DNA of 64,000 nucleotides from Nocardioides kongjuensis (GCF_013409625.1 NZ_JACCBF010000001.1:1925001-1989000), one strand, 5' to 3'. Shown: positions 18,052 to 26,870, counted from the stretch's first letter. A program made the numbers and translations. The notes: generated by a model not told the origin, from the letters alone.

Positions 18052-19033
18052 GGTACTTGGCGACCTCGTCGGCCGCGTCGTCGCCGTAGGAGTCACGGAT
18101 GCGCGCGACGAACTGCTCGTGGGTGAAGTCGTACTCCTGGGTGCCCACCGTCTCGACGACGTAGGCGGCGAGCACGCAGCCGACCTGGGCGGCCCGCTCG
18201 AGCGAGGCGCCCCACGACAGGGCCGCGAGGAAGCCACCCCGGAAGGCGTCGCCGACGCCGGTCGGCTCGACGGCTGCGACGTCCTTGGCGGCCGGGACCT
18301 CGAAGGAGGTGCCGTCGCTGGAGGTGACCCGGACACCGTCCTTGCCGAGCGTGGTGACCTGCAGGCCGACCTTGGAGAGGACCTCCTCGGCGCTCCAGCC
18401 GGTCTTCTTCTCGATGACGTGCGACTCGTACTCGTTGGAGAACAAGATGGCCGCGCCGTCGATCAGGTCGCGGATCAGGTCGCCCTCGGCGAACGCGAGC
18501 TGCTGGGAGCAGTCGGCGATGAACGCGTAGCCGCGCTGGCGGCACTCCTCGGTGTGCCGCTTCATGGCGTCGGGGTCGTCGGCGCCGATCAGGACGTACG
18601 TCGGCGCGCCGACCCGGTCGACGATCGGGAGCAGCTCGATCTGGCTGGCCTCGCTCATCGCGCCCGGGTAGAAGGACGCGAACTGGGCCATGGTGGTGTC
18701 GGTGGTGCAGACGAAGCGGGCGGTGTGCTTGCTCTCGGAGATGTGCACGGAGTCGCAGTCGACGCCGTTGCGCTCGAGCCAGGAACGGTAGTCGGCGAAG
18801 TCCTCGCCGGCCGCGCCGACGAGCACCGGGCGCAGCCCGAGCTTGGCCAGGCCGAAGCACATGTTGGGGGCAACGCCACCACGGCGGATCTCGAGGTCGT
18901 TGACCAGGAAGGAGACCGACAGCTTGTCGAGCTGCTCGACGACGAGCGAGTCGGCGAACTTGCCGCCGAAGGTCATCAGGTGGTCGGTGGCGATCGAGCC
19001 GGCGATCAGGAGGGAGCCCGTGGGTGCAGTCAC
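18044..19033 (-). CDS. PfkB-family kinase, adenosine-kinase-like
   Basis: Ribokinase-fold sugar or nucleoside kinase of 329 residues. The N-terminal substrate motif GGVAPNMCFGLAKLG is at about 52-66, a cation/substrate strand at TARFVCTTDTTM, and the C-terminal signature PTGVGDAFRGGF at about 257-268, with the catalytic base D262 and the GxGD anion hole. The M. tuberculosis adenosine kinase (AdoK, Rv2202c) belongs to this subgroup and lies in an equivalent oxidase/erpA neighbourhood, so adenosine is the likeliest substrate; sequence alone does not exclude a sugar. The GTG start is leaderless. Confidence 0.82.
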   Translation of the reverse strand: MTAPTGSLLIAGSIATDHLMTFGGKFADSLVVEQLDKLSVSFLVNDLEIRRGGVAPNMCFGLAKLGLRPVLVGAAGEDFADYRSWLERNGVDCDSVHISESKHTARFVCTTDTTMAQFASFYPGAMSEASQIELLPIVDRVGAPTYVLIGADDPDAMKRHTEECRQRGYAFIADCSQQLAFAEGDLIRDLIDGAAILFSNEYESHVIEKKTGWSAEEVLSKVGLQVTTLGKDGVRVTSSDGTSFEVPAAKDVAAVEPTGVGDAFRGGFLAALSWGASLERAAQVGCVLAAYVVETVGTQEYDFTHEQFVARIRDSYGDDAADEVAKYLS

Positions 19034-19041
19034 GATACGAA

Positions 19042-19047
19042 AGGTTA
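19042..19047 (-). promoter_or_regulatory. leaderless promoter of the PfkB kinase gene
   Basis: TAACCT on the minus strand, eight bases before the GTG at 19033. Confidence 0.5.
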
Positions 19048-19103
19048 ACCGAGCCGTAGCCGTCGCGACGGCGTTCCCCCTGTGTCTACCCGGAAGTAAC
19101 GCT

Positions 19104-19109
19104 TAGCGT
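19104..19109 (+). promoter_or_regulatory. leaderless promoter of the small protein gene
   Basis: TAGCGT followed by six bases and ATG at 19116. Confidence 0.5.
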
Positions 19110-19115
19110 CGAGAC

Positions 19116-19328
19116 ATGCCGCCGTACGAAGAGATCGCCAGCCCCGCCGAGCTCCACGCCGACTGCCAGGCCGTGAGCCGCCGTCTGCAGGACGCCGCCG
19201 TCAAGGCCACCCGCCCCGCCCCGAGCCTCCACTTCGACGAGCTCCCCCGCGAGGTCGCCAAGCGGGACATCCAGATCTCCGAGGCCGCCCAGCGCCTCGC
19301 CAACGCGCTGCACCTGCACCTCGACTGA
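19116..19328 (+). CDS. small conserved-looking protein of unknown function
   Basis: A 70-residue protein I cannot assign to a family. It is hydrophilic, without signal peptide or membrane segment, probably all-helical, with charged ends (MPPYEEIASPAELHAD at the start, ANALHLHLD at the end). It is supported as a real gene by its leaderless promoter, the codon usage of its neighbours and a strong terminator 26 bases after the stop. It lies between the PfkB kinase (divergent) and the ErpA-like gene (convergent). Confidence 0.7.
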   Translation: MPPYEEIASPAELHADCQAVSRRLQDAAVKATRPAPSLHFDELPREVAKRDIQISEAAQRLANALHLHLD

Positions 19329-19354
19329 TCGTCGCGTCCCGCGTGCGCCGCGGG

Positions 19355-19396
19355 AACGACGAAGGCCCCAGCCGATCGGCTGGGGCCTTCGTCGTT
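19355..19396. terminator. bidirectional terminator, perfect 42-base palindrome
   Basis: AACGACGAAGGCCCCAGCC, GATC, then the exact complement of the first arm; the whole 42 bases are a perfect palindrome. It serves the small plus-strand gene and the convergent ErpA-like gene. Confidence 0.85.
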
Positions 19397-19412
19397 GCAG
19401 TCGCGAGCGACC

Positions 19413-19829
19413 CTAGTTGAACGAGTCGCCGCAGGCGCAGGATCCCGTGGCGTTCGGGTTGTCGATCGTGAAGCCCTGCTTCTCGATGGTGTCGACGAAG
19501 TCGATGACCGCACCGTTGAGGTACGGGACGCTCATCCGGTCGACGACGACCGCGACGCCGTCGAAGTCGGTGACGACGTCGCCGTCGAGGGTGCGCTCGT
19601 CGAAGAAGAGCTGGTAGCGCAGGCCCGAGCAGCCGCCGGGCTGCACCGAGATGCGCAGGGAGAGGTCGTCACGACCCTCCTGCTCGAGCAGGCTCTTCAC
19701 CTTCGTGGCCGCCACCGGGCTCAGGTTGATCTGGTCCTCACGGCGGTCGAAGTCCACCGGGGCCGCGACGGTCGTGGTCGCGCCGGGCGCCTCGTGGCTG
19801 TGGCCGCCTCCGCAGCAGCTGTCGCTCAT
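19413..19829 (-). CDS. erpA: ErpA/HesB-type iron-sulfur cluster insertion protein
   Basis: A-type Fe-S carrier that hands clusters to target proteins. The 138-residue product has the HesB core from about residue 32, with the first cluster cysteine in PGGCSGLRY and the last two in GSCACGDSF. Ahead of the core is an unusual extension with SDSCCGGGHSHE, a Cys/His cluster able to bind metal. ATG at 19827-19829 is chosen for its GGAG spacing; a GTG two codons upstream is possible. Apparently monocistronic, ending at the shared palindromic terminator. Likely clients are the Rieske protein and other cluster enzymes (inference). Confidence 0.88.
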   Translation of the reverse strand: MSDSCCGGGHSHEAPGATTTVAAPVDFDRREDQINLSPVAATKVKSLLEQEGRDDLSLRISVQPGGCSGLRYQLFFDERTLDGDVVTDFDGVAVVVDRMSVPYLNGAVIDFVDTIEKQGFTIDNPNATGSCACGDSFN

Positions 19830-19888
19830 GCTCACTCCAGTGTTAGTCAGGTCGGTGTTCGACTAGCCCAATGGTCGCACAGTCGTGG

Positions 19889-21007
19889 TTATTCCCCCCA
19901 GACGAGGACCGGCTTGACCACCGTCCCCGCCCGGGAGTCGGCCACGGCGTCGGCGATCTTCTCGAAGGGGTACGTCGTGACCAGGTGGTCCACGTCGAAC
20001 CTGCCCGCCTCGCGCAGCGCGATCAGCTCGGGGATGGTGACCAGCGGGTCCGCCTCGCCCTCGATCGAGGAGCGCACGATCTTGCCGCTCGAGAGCAGGT
20101 CGATCGCGTCGATCGTGTACTCCGGCGCCCCCAGCCCGAGTGCGACCAGCACCCCGCGGGTGCGCAGCGAGCGCTGGGCCTGGAGCACGACGGCCGGGAT
20201 GGCCGTGGTGTCGATGGCGTACCTCGCCCCGCCCCCGGTCAGCTCGCGGACCCGGTCCTCGACGGGTGCCGCGCCCTCCTCGGTCGGGTCGAGCGCGATC
20301 GCGCCGTAGCCCGCGGCCACGTCGCGGCGCGAGGCGACCGTGTCGACGGCGACGACCGTCTCCACACCGGTGCCCCGGGCGACGGCGATCGCCGCGAGCC
20401 CGACCGCGCCAGCGCCGTACACGACGATGCTGTCGCCGGGAGCCGGGTCGAGGACGTTGAGCACCGTGCCGGCACCGGTCTGGAAGCCGCAGGCGAAGGG
20501 CGCCAGCCGGGTCAGGTCGAGGGACTTGTCGACGACGACGCAGTTGTCGGCGTACGCCAGCGCGTGGCGGGCCAGGCTGGACTGGCCGAAGAAGCTGCCG
20601 AAGACCGTCTGGCTGTCCCCGTTCTCCTGCCGACGCGTCATCGTGGTCGAGCCGTCGGCGCGCATCCCCATGTAGTTGAGCAGCAGGGACTGCTCGCAGT
20701 AGCCGACGTCGCCTGCCTGGCACGGTCCGCACTGCCGGCACGAGCGGAAGCTGAGCACGACGTGGTCGCCGACCTCGATGCCGGCGACGGCGGCACCGAC
20801 CTTCTCGACGACGCCGGTGCCCTCGTGACCGACGACGGTCGGCAGCATCTCCTGCGGCAGCATGGTCGGCACGGTCAGGTCGGTGTGGCACAGCCCGGTC
20901 GCGACGATGCGCACCAGGACCTCGTCGTCGCGGGGCTCCTCGAGCTCGACCTCGGCGGCGACGAAGTCGCCCCCGGGCTCCTCGACGAGGTAGGCAGTCG
21001 TCTTCAC
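19889..21007 (-). CDS. zinc-dependent MDR alcohol dehydrogenase
   Basis: Medium-chain NAD(P)-dependent alcohol dehydrogenase of 372 residues. Catalytic zinc ligands are C40 and H61-E62 (GHEGTG) with C173 (FACGFQTGAG); structural zinc ligands are C90, C93, C96 and C104. The dinucleotide-binding GAGAVGLAA follows near residue 199. It resembles aryl-alcohol and mycothiol- or NDMA-dependent dehydrogenases of Actinobacteria; the exact cofactor and substrate are not determinable. The GTG start overlaps the stop of the DUF4334 gene (GTGA), so both are expressed from the promoter with the KstR-like operator, which suggests a lipid- or steroid-derived alcohol substrate (inference). Confidence 0.88.
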   Translation of the reverse strand: MKTTAYLVEEPGGDFVAAEVELEEPRDDEVLVRIVATGLCHTDLTVPTMLPQEMLPTVVGHEGTGVVEKVGAAVAGIEVGDHVVLSFRSCRQCGPCQAGDVGYCEQSLLLNYMGMRADGSTTMTRRQENGDSQTVFGSFFGQSSLARHALAYADNCVVVDKSLDLTRLAPFACGFQTGAGTVLNVLDPAPGDSIVVYGAGAVGLAAIAVARGTGVETVVAVDTVASRRDVAAGYGAIALDPTEEGAAPVEDRVRELTGGGARYAIDTTAIPAVVLQAQRSLRTRGVLVALGLGAPEYTIDAIDLLSSGKIVRSSIEGEADPLVTIPELIALREAGRFDVDHLVTTYPFEKIADAVADSRAGTVVKPVLVWGE

Positions 21008-21474
21008 GCGTCACGCTCCAGCCAGAAGTAGTAGAGGTCGTCGATGCCGAACGTCGTGGCGAGCTTGCCGTTCATGATGCCCATGACGGTGTCGGCGTCG
21101 ACCTTCTTGAAGTGGTCGAGGACGGGCAGCTTGTCGTAGACCATCGTGGCCGTGACCTCGCCGCGGAAGCCGACCGGCCACAGCGACGCCTCCCCGCCGC
21201 CACCGGCGGCCAGGTTGGAGTAGAGCTCCCCGTTCTCGTCGCGACAGACCAGCGGAACCGCCTCGAGCGGGCTGTCGAACCGCTTGCCGTGCCAGCGCAC
21301 CTTCTCCAGCACGGCGCTGGCGACGTGGCCGGTGGCGAAGTCCCCGCCCCGCCAGGCGCCGAGCATCTCGTCGACCTCGACGGTCGCGAGGTCGGACCAG
21401 AGGGCGTCGAGATCGGCAGGGTCCGCGTGCTCGGCGGTCCGGAGGCCGTCGAAGCGGGTTCTGATGTCCGTCAC
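21004..21474 (-). CDS. DUF4334 / GXWXG-domain protein
   Basis: A 156-residue protein of unknown function with an N-terminal GXWXG motif (MLGAWRGGDFATGH near residues 37-50) and a C-terminal DUF4334-type region (MNGKLATTFGIDDLYYFWLERDA-like ending, aromatic-rich). No signal peptide or membrane segment. Such proteins often sit beside oxidoreductases, and here the gene overlaps the start of an MDR alcohol dehydrogenase, so it may assist that enzyme. The GTG start lies six bases after a TAGATT box that overlaps a 14-base palindromic operator. Confidence 0.8.
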   Translation of the reverse strand: MTDIRTRFDGLRTAEHADPADLDALWSDLATVEVDEMLGAWRGGDFATGHVASAVLEKVRWHGKRFDSPLEAVPLVCRDENGELYSNLAAGGGGEASLWPVGFRGEVTATMVYDKLPVLDHFKKVDADTVMGIMNGKLATTFGIDDLYYFWLERDA

Positions 21475-21480
21475 ACGAGC

Positions 21481-21486
21481 AATCTA
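21481..21486 (-). promoter_or_regulatory. leaderless promoter of the DUF4334-alcohol dehydrogenase operon
   Basis: TAGATT on the minus strand, six bases before GTG at 21474; its upstream end lies inside the palindrome at 21485-21498. Confidence 0.55.
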
Positions 21487-21498
21487 GAACACGTTCCA
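21485..21498. promoter_or_regulatory. KstR-like TetR-family operator
   Basis: TAGAACACGTTCCA fits the 14-base TnnAACnnGTTnnA pattern known for the actinobacterial sterol-catabolism repressor KstR at every fixed position. It overlaps the -10 box of the DUF4334-alcohol dehydrogenase operon, the right place for repression. Which protein binds it is inference. Confidence 0.5.
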
Positions 21499-21514
21499 GT
21501 TCGGGGACAGGGGG

Positions 21515-22600
21515 TCAGCCGGACCAGGTGCGCGCGACCCGGGCGGCGAGCTCGGTCAGCGCGCCCGAAGGGTCGCCGAAGGCCCGCTCCTCCCCCACGG
21601 CGTCCACCAGGGAGTACGCCGCGTCCATGCCGAGCGCCCGCATCTCCCGGGAGCCGACCAGCACCTGGCCGGCCAGCGCCACGCACGGGCGCAGCGCCTC
21701 GGCAGCGATCGCGGCGACCCCGGCCGGGACCTTGCCGGCCCGGCTGCTGAAGTCGAAGGCGCCCTCACCGGTGATCACCAGGTCGGCGTCCCGGGCCTGG
21801 CGGGCCAGGCCGACCGCCTCGGCCACCAGCTCGATCCCGGAGACGCGGGTGCCGCCCAGCAGCATGAGGGCGAAGCCGAGCCCGCCGGCGGCGCCGGCGC
21901 CGGGCTCGAGGGCGACCCTGCGGTCGGTGGCGGCCGCGAAGCTCTCCAGGAAGCCGTCGAGCAGCACCTGGGTCTCCTCGTCGAGGCCCTTCTGGGGACC
22001 GAAGGTCTTGCTCGCCCCGAACAGGCCGGTGAGCGGGTTGTCGACGTCGGTCGCCGCGATGATCTCGACTCCGTCGACCAGGCCGCGCGGGATGCTCAGG
22101 TCGACGCGGCTCACACCGTCGAGGAAGATCCCGCCGACGTCCAGCGCGACGTCGGCGTCGGCGCCGAGCGCCGCGAGCAGCCCCGCACCCCCGTCGTTGG
22201 TCCCCGAGCCGCCCAGCCCGACCACGACCCGGCGGGCGCCGGCGTTGACCGCCTCGAGGAGCAGCCGGCCGACGCCGACCGTCGTACCGAACTCGCCGAG
22301 CCTGCCCCCGGTCAGGTGGACGCCGCAGACCTGGGCGCTCTCGATGTAGACCGTGTCGCCGACCTGGAGGATGGTGGCGGGAACCTCGTGGCCCTGCGGC
22401 GCCTCCGCGACGACGGCCAGCAGCTCACCGCCGAGCGTCGCGTGCAGCACGTCGACGAAGCCGGGCCCACCGTCCGACATGGGTGCGAGCACGACCTCGT
22501 CGTCGGGTGCGTGCCGGCGCCAGCCGGCCGCGATGGCCTCGGCGGCCTCGACCGCCGTCAGGGTGCCCGCGAACTTGTCGGGGGCGACCAGGATCCGCAT
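21515..22600 (-). CDS. glycerate kinase, type 1
   Basis: Cytoplasmic kinase of 361 residues that phosphorylates D-glycerate (GarK/GlxK family), feeding it to glycolysis. The family N-terminus APDKFAGTLTAVEAAEAI is present, followed by PMSDGGPGF, the phosphate-binding GLGGSGTNDGGAG near 135-147, DVDNPLTG and TGEGAFDFSS near 285-294. The ATG at 22598-22600 is preceded by CATGAT six bases upstream. It stands alone between the phospholipase C and DUF4334 genes; no glyoxylate or tartronate genes are nearby. Confidence 0.92.
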   Translation of the reverse strand: MRILVAPDKFAGTLTAVEAAEAIAAGWRRHAPDDEVVLAPMSDGGPGFVDVLHATLGGELLAVVAEAPQGHEVPATILQVGDTVYIESAQVCGVHLTGGRLGEFGTTVGVGRLLLEAVNAGARRVVVGLGGSGTNDGGAGLLAALGADADVALDVGGIFLDGVSRVDLSIPRGLVDGVEIIAATDVDNPLTGLFGASKTFGPQKGLDEETQVLLDGFLESFAAATDRRVALEPGAGAAGGLGFALMLLGGTRVSGIELVAEAVGLARQARDADLVITGEGAFDFSSRAGKVPAGVAAIAAEALRPCVALAGQVLVGSREMRALGMDAAYSLVDAVGEERAFGDPSGALTELAARVARTWSG

Positions 22601-22606
22601 GGCGTC

Positions 22607-22612
22607 ATCATG
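22607..22612 (-). promoter_or_regulatory. leaderless promoter of the glycerate kinase gene
   Basis: CATGAT on the minus strand, six bases before ATG at 22600. Confidence 0.5.
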
Positions 22613-22637
22613 TCGGATCCCGGCCGCCCACCTCCGG

Positions 22638-24668
22638 CTAACCGAGCCGCGGGTCGCTGGTCCCGGGACGTCCCGACTCGACGTGCCCGGCGAGGGTGCG
22701 CACGAAGGACGTGCCGGGGATGGTGACGGTGACGTCGTACCAGCCACCGCAGGAACGGGTGTCGATGTCGACCTTCCCGCCCCGCAGCGTCAGCGGGCCG
22801 GCGTACGCGTCGCTCACCTCCACGGCTGCGTCGCCGTCGACGACGACCCGGACCTTGCCCGACCCGACACCGCCGCCGCGGCTCAGCGGCGCGAGGTCGA
22901 CCAGGACCCGCTCGCCGGCCGTGCTGCCGGCGTACCGGCGGAAGAAGCCGTTGGGACCGTGCAGGTGGACGTCGTACTCGCCCTGCACGGGCAGCTCCAC
23001 GTCGAGCCGCTTGCCTGCCTCGACCGTGTAGCTGTGCGGGTCGCCCGCGGGTGAGACCAGGCGAGCCTGGAGATGGGCGCCCAGGGAGCCGTCGTTGACC
23101 AGCTGCAGCCGCAGCGGAGCCGAGCCCCTCTCGACCACAGCGAGGTCGTAGCCGATCGGGCGGGCCGGGCGCACGCCCGGTTCCTGCGTGGGCAGGGCGC
23201 CCGCGGCAGGCGGCTTCGGGAAGTACGTCGGGTGGCGCAGCCGGTCCGTCGGCGCCAACGCGTCGGTGGCCGGCAGCGAGGGCACGGCCGGCTTCGCGGC
23301 CGAGAAGTCGAACGCGGAGGTCAGGTCGCCGGCGACCGCACGGCGCCACGGGGTGATCTGCGGCTCGCGGACCCCGAACCGCGCCTCGAGGAAGCGCAGC
23401 ACCGAGGTGTGGTCGAAGGTCTCCGAGCACACGTAGCCGCCGGTCGACCACGGCGAGACGACGAACATCGGGACCCGCGGCCCCATGCCGTAGGGGCCGG
23501 GCTTCGCCCGCGGGTCGCCGCCGGCGTAGAACTCGTGCTCGGTCGTGACCGTCGAGGCACCCGGGACGAGCGGGCTGGTGGGGATGGGCGGGACCAGGTG
23601 GTCGAAGAAGCCGTCGTTCTCGTCGTAGGTGATGAACAGGGCCGTCCTCGCCCACACGTCCGGGTTGGCGGTGAGGGCGTCGAGGAGCTTGGAGATGTAC
23701 CAGGCGCCGAAGTCGGTCGGCCAGTTCGAGTGCTCGGAGAACGCCTCGGGCGCCGAGACCCACGAGACCTGCGGCAGCCGGTCGGCGAGGACGTCGGCCG
23801 CGAGCAGCTCGAAGTAGTCCTGGCCGTCGCGGTTGCGGGTCCCGACGCGGGCCTTCTCGTAGAGGGGGTCGCCGGGCTGCGCGTTGCGGAAGGAGTTGAA
23901 GTAGAGGAGCGAGGTGTCGCCGTAGTTGCCGATGTAGGGGTCGGAGGTCCAGCCCCAGGAGCCGGCGTCGTCGAGCCCCGTGCCCTCGTCCTGGTAGACC
24001 CGCCACGAGACGCCCGCCTCCTCGAGGCGCTCGGGGTAGGTCGTCCAGTCGTAGCCGGTCTCGTCGTTGTAGAGGACCGGCCCGCCGCCCTTGCCGTCGT
24101 TGCCGGTCCAGCCGGTCCACAGGTAGTAGCGGTTGGGGTCGGTGTTGCCGATGAACGAGCAGTAGTAGGCGTCGCAGACGGTGAACGCGTCGGCGAGGGC
24201 GTAGTGGAACAGCGCGTCCTGGCGCTGCAGGTGGGCCATCGTCGCGGCGCCCTTCGCCGGCACCCACTTGTCGTGGTGGCCCTTGTTGATCGCCAGCTGG
24301 CCGTCGGGCCACGAGTGCGCGAGGCCCTGGAGGAAGGCGCCGCCGAGGTCCTCGGCGTCCGGGTGGAACGGCAGCAGCTCGCCGCCGCCACTCGTCGGCT
24401 GGTGCCACACCGACTTGCCCGACGGCAGCTGCACCGGGTGCGGGTCGCCGAAGCCGCGGACGCCACGCAGCGCGCCGAGGTAGTGGTCGAACGAGCGGTT
24501 CTCCTGCATCAGGATCACGACGTGCTCGATGTCGCGGATGGTGCCGGTACGACGGGCCGGCGCGACGGCGGCGGCCCGCTCGACGCTGCCGAGGAGGCCG
24601 GTGGTCAGGCCGGCGAGTGAGGTGGCTCCGGAGATCTGGAGGAACCGGCGACGGTCGAGCTCTGCCAT
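22638..24668 (-). CDS. Tat-exported phospholipase C (phosphoesterase family)
   Basis: Secreted phospholipase C of 676 residues that would hydrolyse phosphatidylcholine-like lipids. A twin-arginine signal (LDRRRFLQISGATSLAGL) leads the protein. The phosphoesterase domain begins at about residue 45 with HVVILMQENRSFDHYLG, the metal and nucleophile region of this family; TYDENDGFFDH and ETFDHTSVLRFLE carry further acidic and His ligands. Two small beta domains follow from about 480, as in Pseudomonas and mycobacterial Plc proteins. The domain order is complete. The ATG is preceded by a purine-rich stretch, GAAAGG. Single gene. Confidence 0.93.
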   Translation of the reverse strand: MAELDRRRFLQISGATSLAGLTTGLLGSVERAAAVAPARRTGTIRDIEHVVILMQENRSFDHYLGALRGVRGFGDPHPVQLPSGKSVWHQPTSGGGELLPFHPDAEDLGGAFLQGLAHSWPDGQLAINKGHHDKWVPAKGAATMAHLQRQDALFHYALADAFTVCDAYYCSFIGNTDPNRYYLWTGWTGNDGKGGGPVLYNDETGYDWTTYPERLEEAGVSWRVYQDEGTGLDDAGSWGWTSDPYIGNYGDTSLLYFNSFRNAQPGDPLYEKARVGTRNRDGQDYFELLAADVLADRLPQVSWVSAPEAFSEHSNWPTDFGAWYISKLLDALTANPDVWARTALFITYDENDGFFDHLVPPIPTSPLVPGASTVTTEHEFYAGGDPRAKPGPYGMGPRVPMFVVSPWSTGGYVCSETFDHTSVLRFLEARFGVREPQITPWRRAVAGDLTSAFDFSAAKPAVPSLPATDALAPTDRLRHPTYFPKPPAAGALPTQEPGVRPARPIGYDLAVVERGSAPLRLQLVNDGSLGAHLQARLVSPAGDPHSYTVEAGKRLDVELPVQGEYDVHLHGPNGFFRRYAGSTAGERVLVDLAPLSRGGGVGSGKVRVVVDGDAAVEVSDAYAGPLTLRGGKVDIDTRSCGGWYDVTVTIPGTSFVRTLAGHVESGRPGTSDPRLG

Positions 24669-24790
24669 GGGTGAAAAACCTTTCCGAGCGGTCAGCTTCT
24701 GGGGGCTTCCTGGGGCTCAGGTGAGCCGCTCAACGCTGGCAGCGGCCGGGGAACCCTCGACGAGGACGAGGCGTCCGGACGGTGAATGCC

Positions 24791-24796
24791 TAGAGT
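24791..24796 (+). promoter_or_regulatory. leaderless promoter of the GNAT gene
   Basis: TAGAGT followed by six bases and GTG at 24803. Confidence 0.55.
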
Positions 24797-24802
24797 CGTG
24801 AC

Positions 24803-25666
24803 GTGCTGATCCGACCGATGACCGACGCCGACGTAGCGGTGGCCGAGGAGATCAGCGACGACGCCTTCTTCGCCCTCGACACCGCCAGCCGGCTGCCGGC
24901 AGCACCGGCGCCCGAGCGCCGCTCCCCCGCGCAGCGCACGGCATGGCGGGCCCGTACCCGCGGCTTCCTCGCCTCCGACCCGGACGGCTCGTGGATCGCG
25001 GAGCAGGACGGCGAGGTCGTCGGCTTCGCCACCAGCTTCCTTCGCGAGCAGGTCTGGTGCCTGGCGACGTTCGCGGTGCGGCCCGGGCTGCAGGGCGCGG
25101 GGATCGGTGCGCAGGTGCTCGACGCAGCGGTGGCGTACGGCGCCGACGCGCCCCGCGGGATGCTCGCCGCATCGGTCGACCCGCGGGCGCTGCGCCGCTA
25201 CCACCTGGCCGGGTTCCGGCTGCACCCCCAGCTCACGCTGCGCGGGTCGGTCGACCGCTCCGCGCTTCCGGTGGTGACCGGGGTGCGCGACGGCGGCCCG
25301 GACGACGCGGCCTGGATGGACGACCTCGACCGGCTGCGTCGCGGCGGACCGCACGGTCCGGACCACGAGCGACTGATGGCCGCCGGGAGGCTGGTCGTGA
25401 CCACCGACCGGTCGGGCTACGCGTACACGAACGGTCGGGTGCTGGCCTTGCTCGCCGCGCGTGACGAACAGGCCGCGCAGACCCTGCTGTGGGAGTGCCT
25501 CGCCGGCGCCGAGGAGCGCTACGAGCTGTCCCACGTGACCTCGGCGAACTACTGGGCGGTCGAGGCAGCCCTGGCCGCGCGGCTGGACCTGGTCGCCCGC
25601 GGCTACCTCGGCCTGCGCGGCATGGCCCCGCCGTCGCCGTACGTGCACCACGGGGCGCTGCTGTAG
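24803..25666 (+). CDS. GNAT-family N-acetyltransferase
   Basis: A 287-residue protein with one clear acetyltransferase domain in the N-terminal half: the beta-strand motif WCLATFAVRPGLQGAGIGAQ near residues 84-103 contains the acetyl-CoA loop (Q/RxxGxG/A). The second half looks like a degenerate GNAT repeat, a double-GNAT layout, with no obvious second CoA loop. Substrate unknown. The GTG start is leaderless, and nadA follows 28 bases after the stop with its own promoter box, so they are probably independent. Confidence 0.8.
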   Translation: MLIRPMTDADVAVAEEISDDAFFALDTASRLPAAPAPERRSPAQRTAWRARTRGFLASDPDGSWIAEQDGEVVGFATSFLREQVWCLATFAVRPGLQGAGIGAQVLDAAVAYGADAPRGMLAASVDPRALRRYHLAGFRLHPQLTLRGSVDRSALPVVTGVRDGGPDDAAWMDDLDRLRRGGPHGPDHERLMAAGRLVVTTDRSGYAYTNGRVLALLAARDEQAAQTLLWECLAGAEERYELSHVTSANYWAVEAALAARLDLVARGYLGLRGMAPPSPYVHHGALL

Positions 25667-25682
25667 CGCTCCGCGCCCAAAC

Positions 25683-25688
25683 TAGGAT
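25683..25688 (+). promoter_or_regulatory. promoter of nadA with minimal leader
   Basis: TAGGAT followed by six bases (GAGGAC) and ATG at 25695. The GAGGA could act as a ribosome site only if transcription began further upstream. Confidence 0.5.
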
Positions 25689-25694
25689 GAGGAC

Positions 25695-26870
25695 ATGACC
25701 ACCGTGGACCTCCCGCTGCTGCCGCTGGGCCGTGGCACGGACGCGCTCTCCGAGCGCGGCGTCGACTGCCCCGGCGACCTGCCGGCGCCCTCCGACCCGG
25801 ACCTGGTCGCGCGCGCCCGCGCGGCCAAGGAGAAGCTCGGCGACCGGCTGTTCGTGCTCGGGCACCACTACCAGCGCGACGAGGTCATCCAGTTCGCCGA
25901 CGTCACCGGCGACTCCTTCAAGCTCGCCCGTGACGCCGCGGCGCGCCCGGACGCCGAGTTCATCGTCTTCTGCGGCGTGCACTTCATGGCCGAGTCGGCC
26001 GACATCCTGACCGGGCCCGACCAGAAGGTGATCCTCCCCGACCTCGCCGCCGGCTGCTCGATGGCCGACATGGCGCGGATCGCCCAGGTGGAGCGCGCCT
26101 GGGACGCGCTCGCGGCGGCGGGGGTCCAAGACGTCGTCGTACCGGTCACCTACATGAACTCCAGCGCCGACATCAAGGCCTTCTGCGGCCGCAACGGCGG
26201 CGTCGTGTGCACCTCGTCCAACGCCGAGGTCGCCCTCGACTGGGCCTTCCAGCAGAAGGGCGAGGACACCAAGGTCCTCTTCCTCCCCGACCAGCACCTC
26301 GGCCGCAACACGGCCGTGCTCCAGCTGGGCTACTCCCTCGACGAGTGCGTCGTGTGGAACCCGCTGCTGCCCAACGGCGGGCTGAGCGCCGAGGAGCTCG
26401 CCGGCGCCCGGATGATCCTGTGGAAGGGCCACTGCTCGGTCCACGGCCGGTTCTCCGCCGACGTCATCGACGAGCTGCGCGCCAAGGTCGAGGACCTCAA
26501 CGTCCTGGTCCACCCCGAGTGCCAGCACGAGGTCGTGCTCAAGGCCGACCTGGTCGGGTCCACCGAGTTCATCATCAAGACCATCGAGGCGGCGCCCGCC
26601 GGCTCGAGCTGGGCGATCGGCACCGAGCTCAACCTCGTGCAGCGCCTCGCCAACGCGCACCCGGACAAGAACATCATGTTCCTGGACCGCAACGTCTGCT
26701 ACTGCTCCACCATGAACCGGATCGACCTGCCCCACTTCGTGTGGGCGCTGGAGAACCTCGTCGAGGGCGTCGTCGTCAACCAGATCGAGGTCGACGCGCA
26801 GACCGAGGCCGACGCGCTGACCGCCCTCCAGCGGATGCTGGACCTGCCCGGGAAGTCCCACCGTGACTGA
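25695..26870 (+). CDS. nadA: quinolinate synthase A
   Basis: Condenses iminoaspartate with dihydroxyacetone phosphate to quinolinate for NAD synthesis, using a [4Fe-4S] cluster. The 391-residue product has the three expected cluster cysteines, C121 in AGCSMAD, one in [10 protein letters not shown] and one in the [10 protein letters not shown] block, plus the substrate residues GHHYQRDEV near 56-64. nadB and nadC, which usually lie next to nadA, are absent here. The stop overlaps the start of the YjdM-like gene by eight bases, giving a nadA-yjdM-DUF3043 operon. Confidence 0.95.
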   Translation: MTTVDLPLLPLGRGTDALSERGVDCPGDLPAPSDPDLVARARAAKEKLGDRLFVLGHHYQRDEVIQFADVTGDSFKLARDAAARPDAEFIVFCGVHFMAESADILTGPDQKVILPDLAAGCSMADMARIAQVERAWDALAAAGVQDVVVPVTYMNSSADIKAFCGRNGGVVCTSSNAEVALDWAFQQKGEDTKVLFLPDQHLGRNTAVLQLGYSLDECVVWNPLLPNGGLSAEELAGARMILWKGHCSVHGRFSADVIDELRAKVEDLNVLVHPECQHEVVLKADLVGSTEFIIKTIEAAPAGSSWAIGTELNLVQRLANAHPDKNIMFLDRNVCYCSTMNRIDLPHFVWALENLVEGVVVNQIEVDAQTEADALTALQRMLDLPGKSHRD

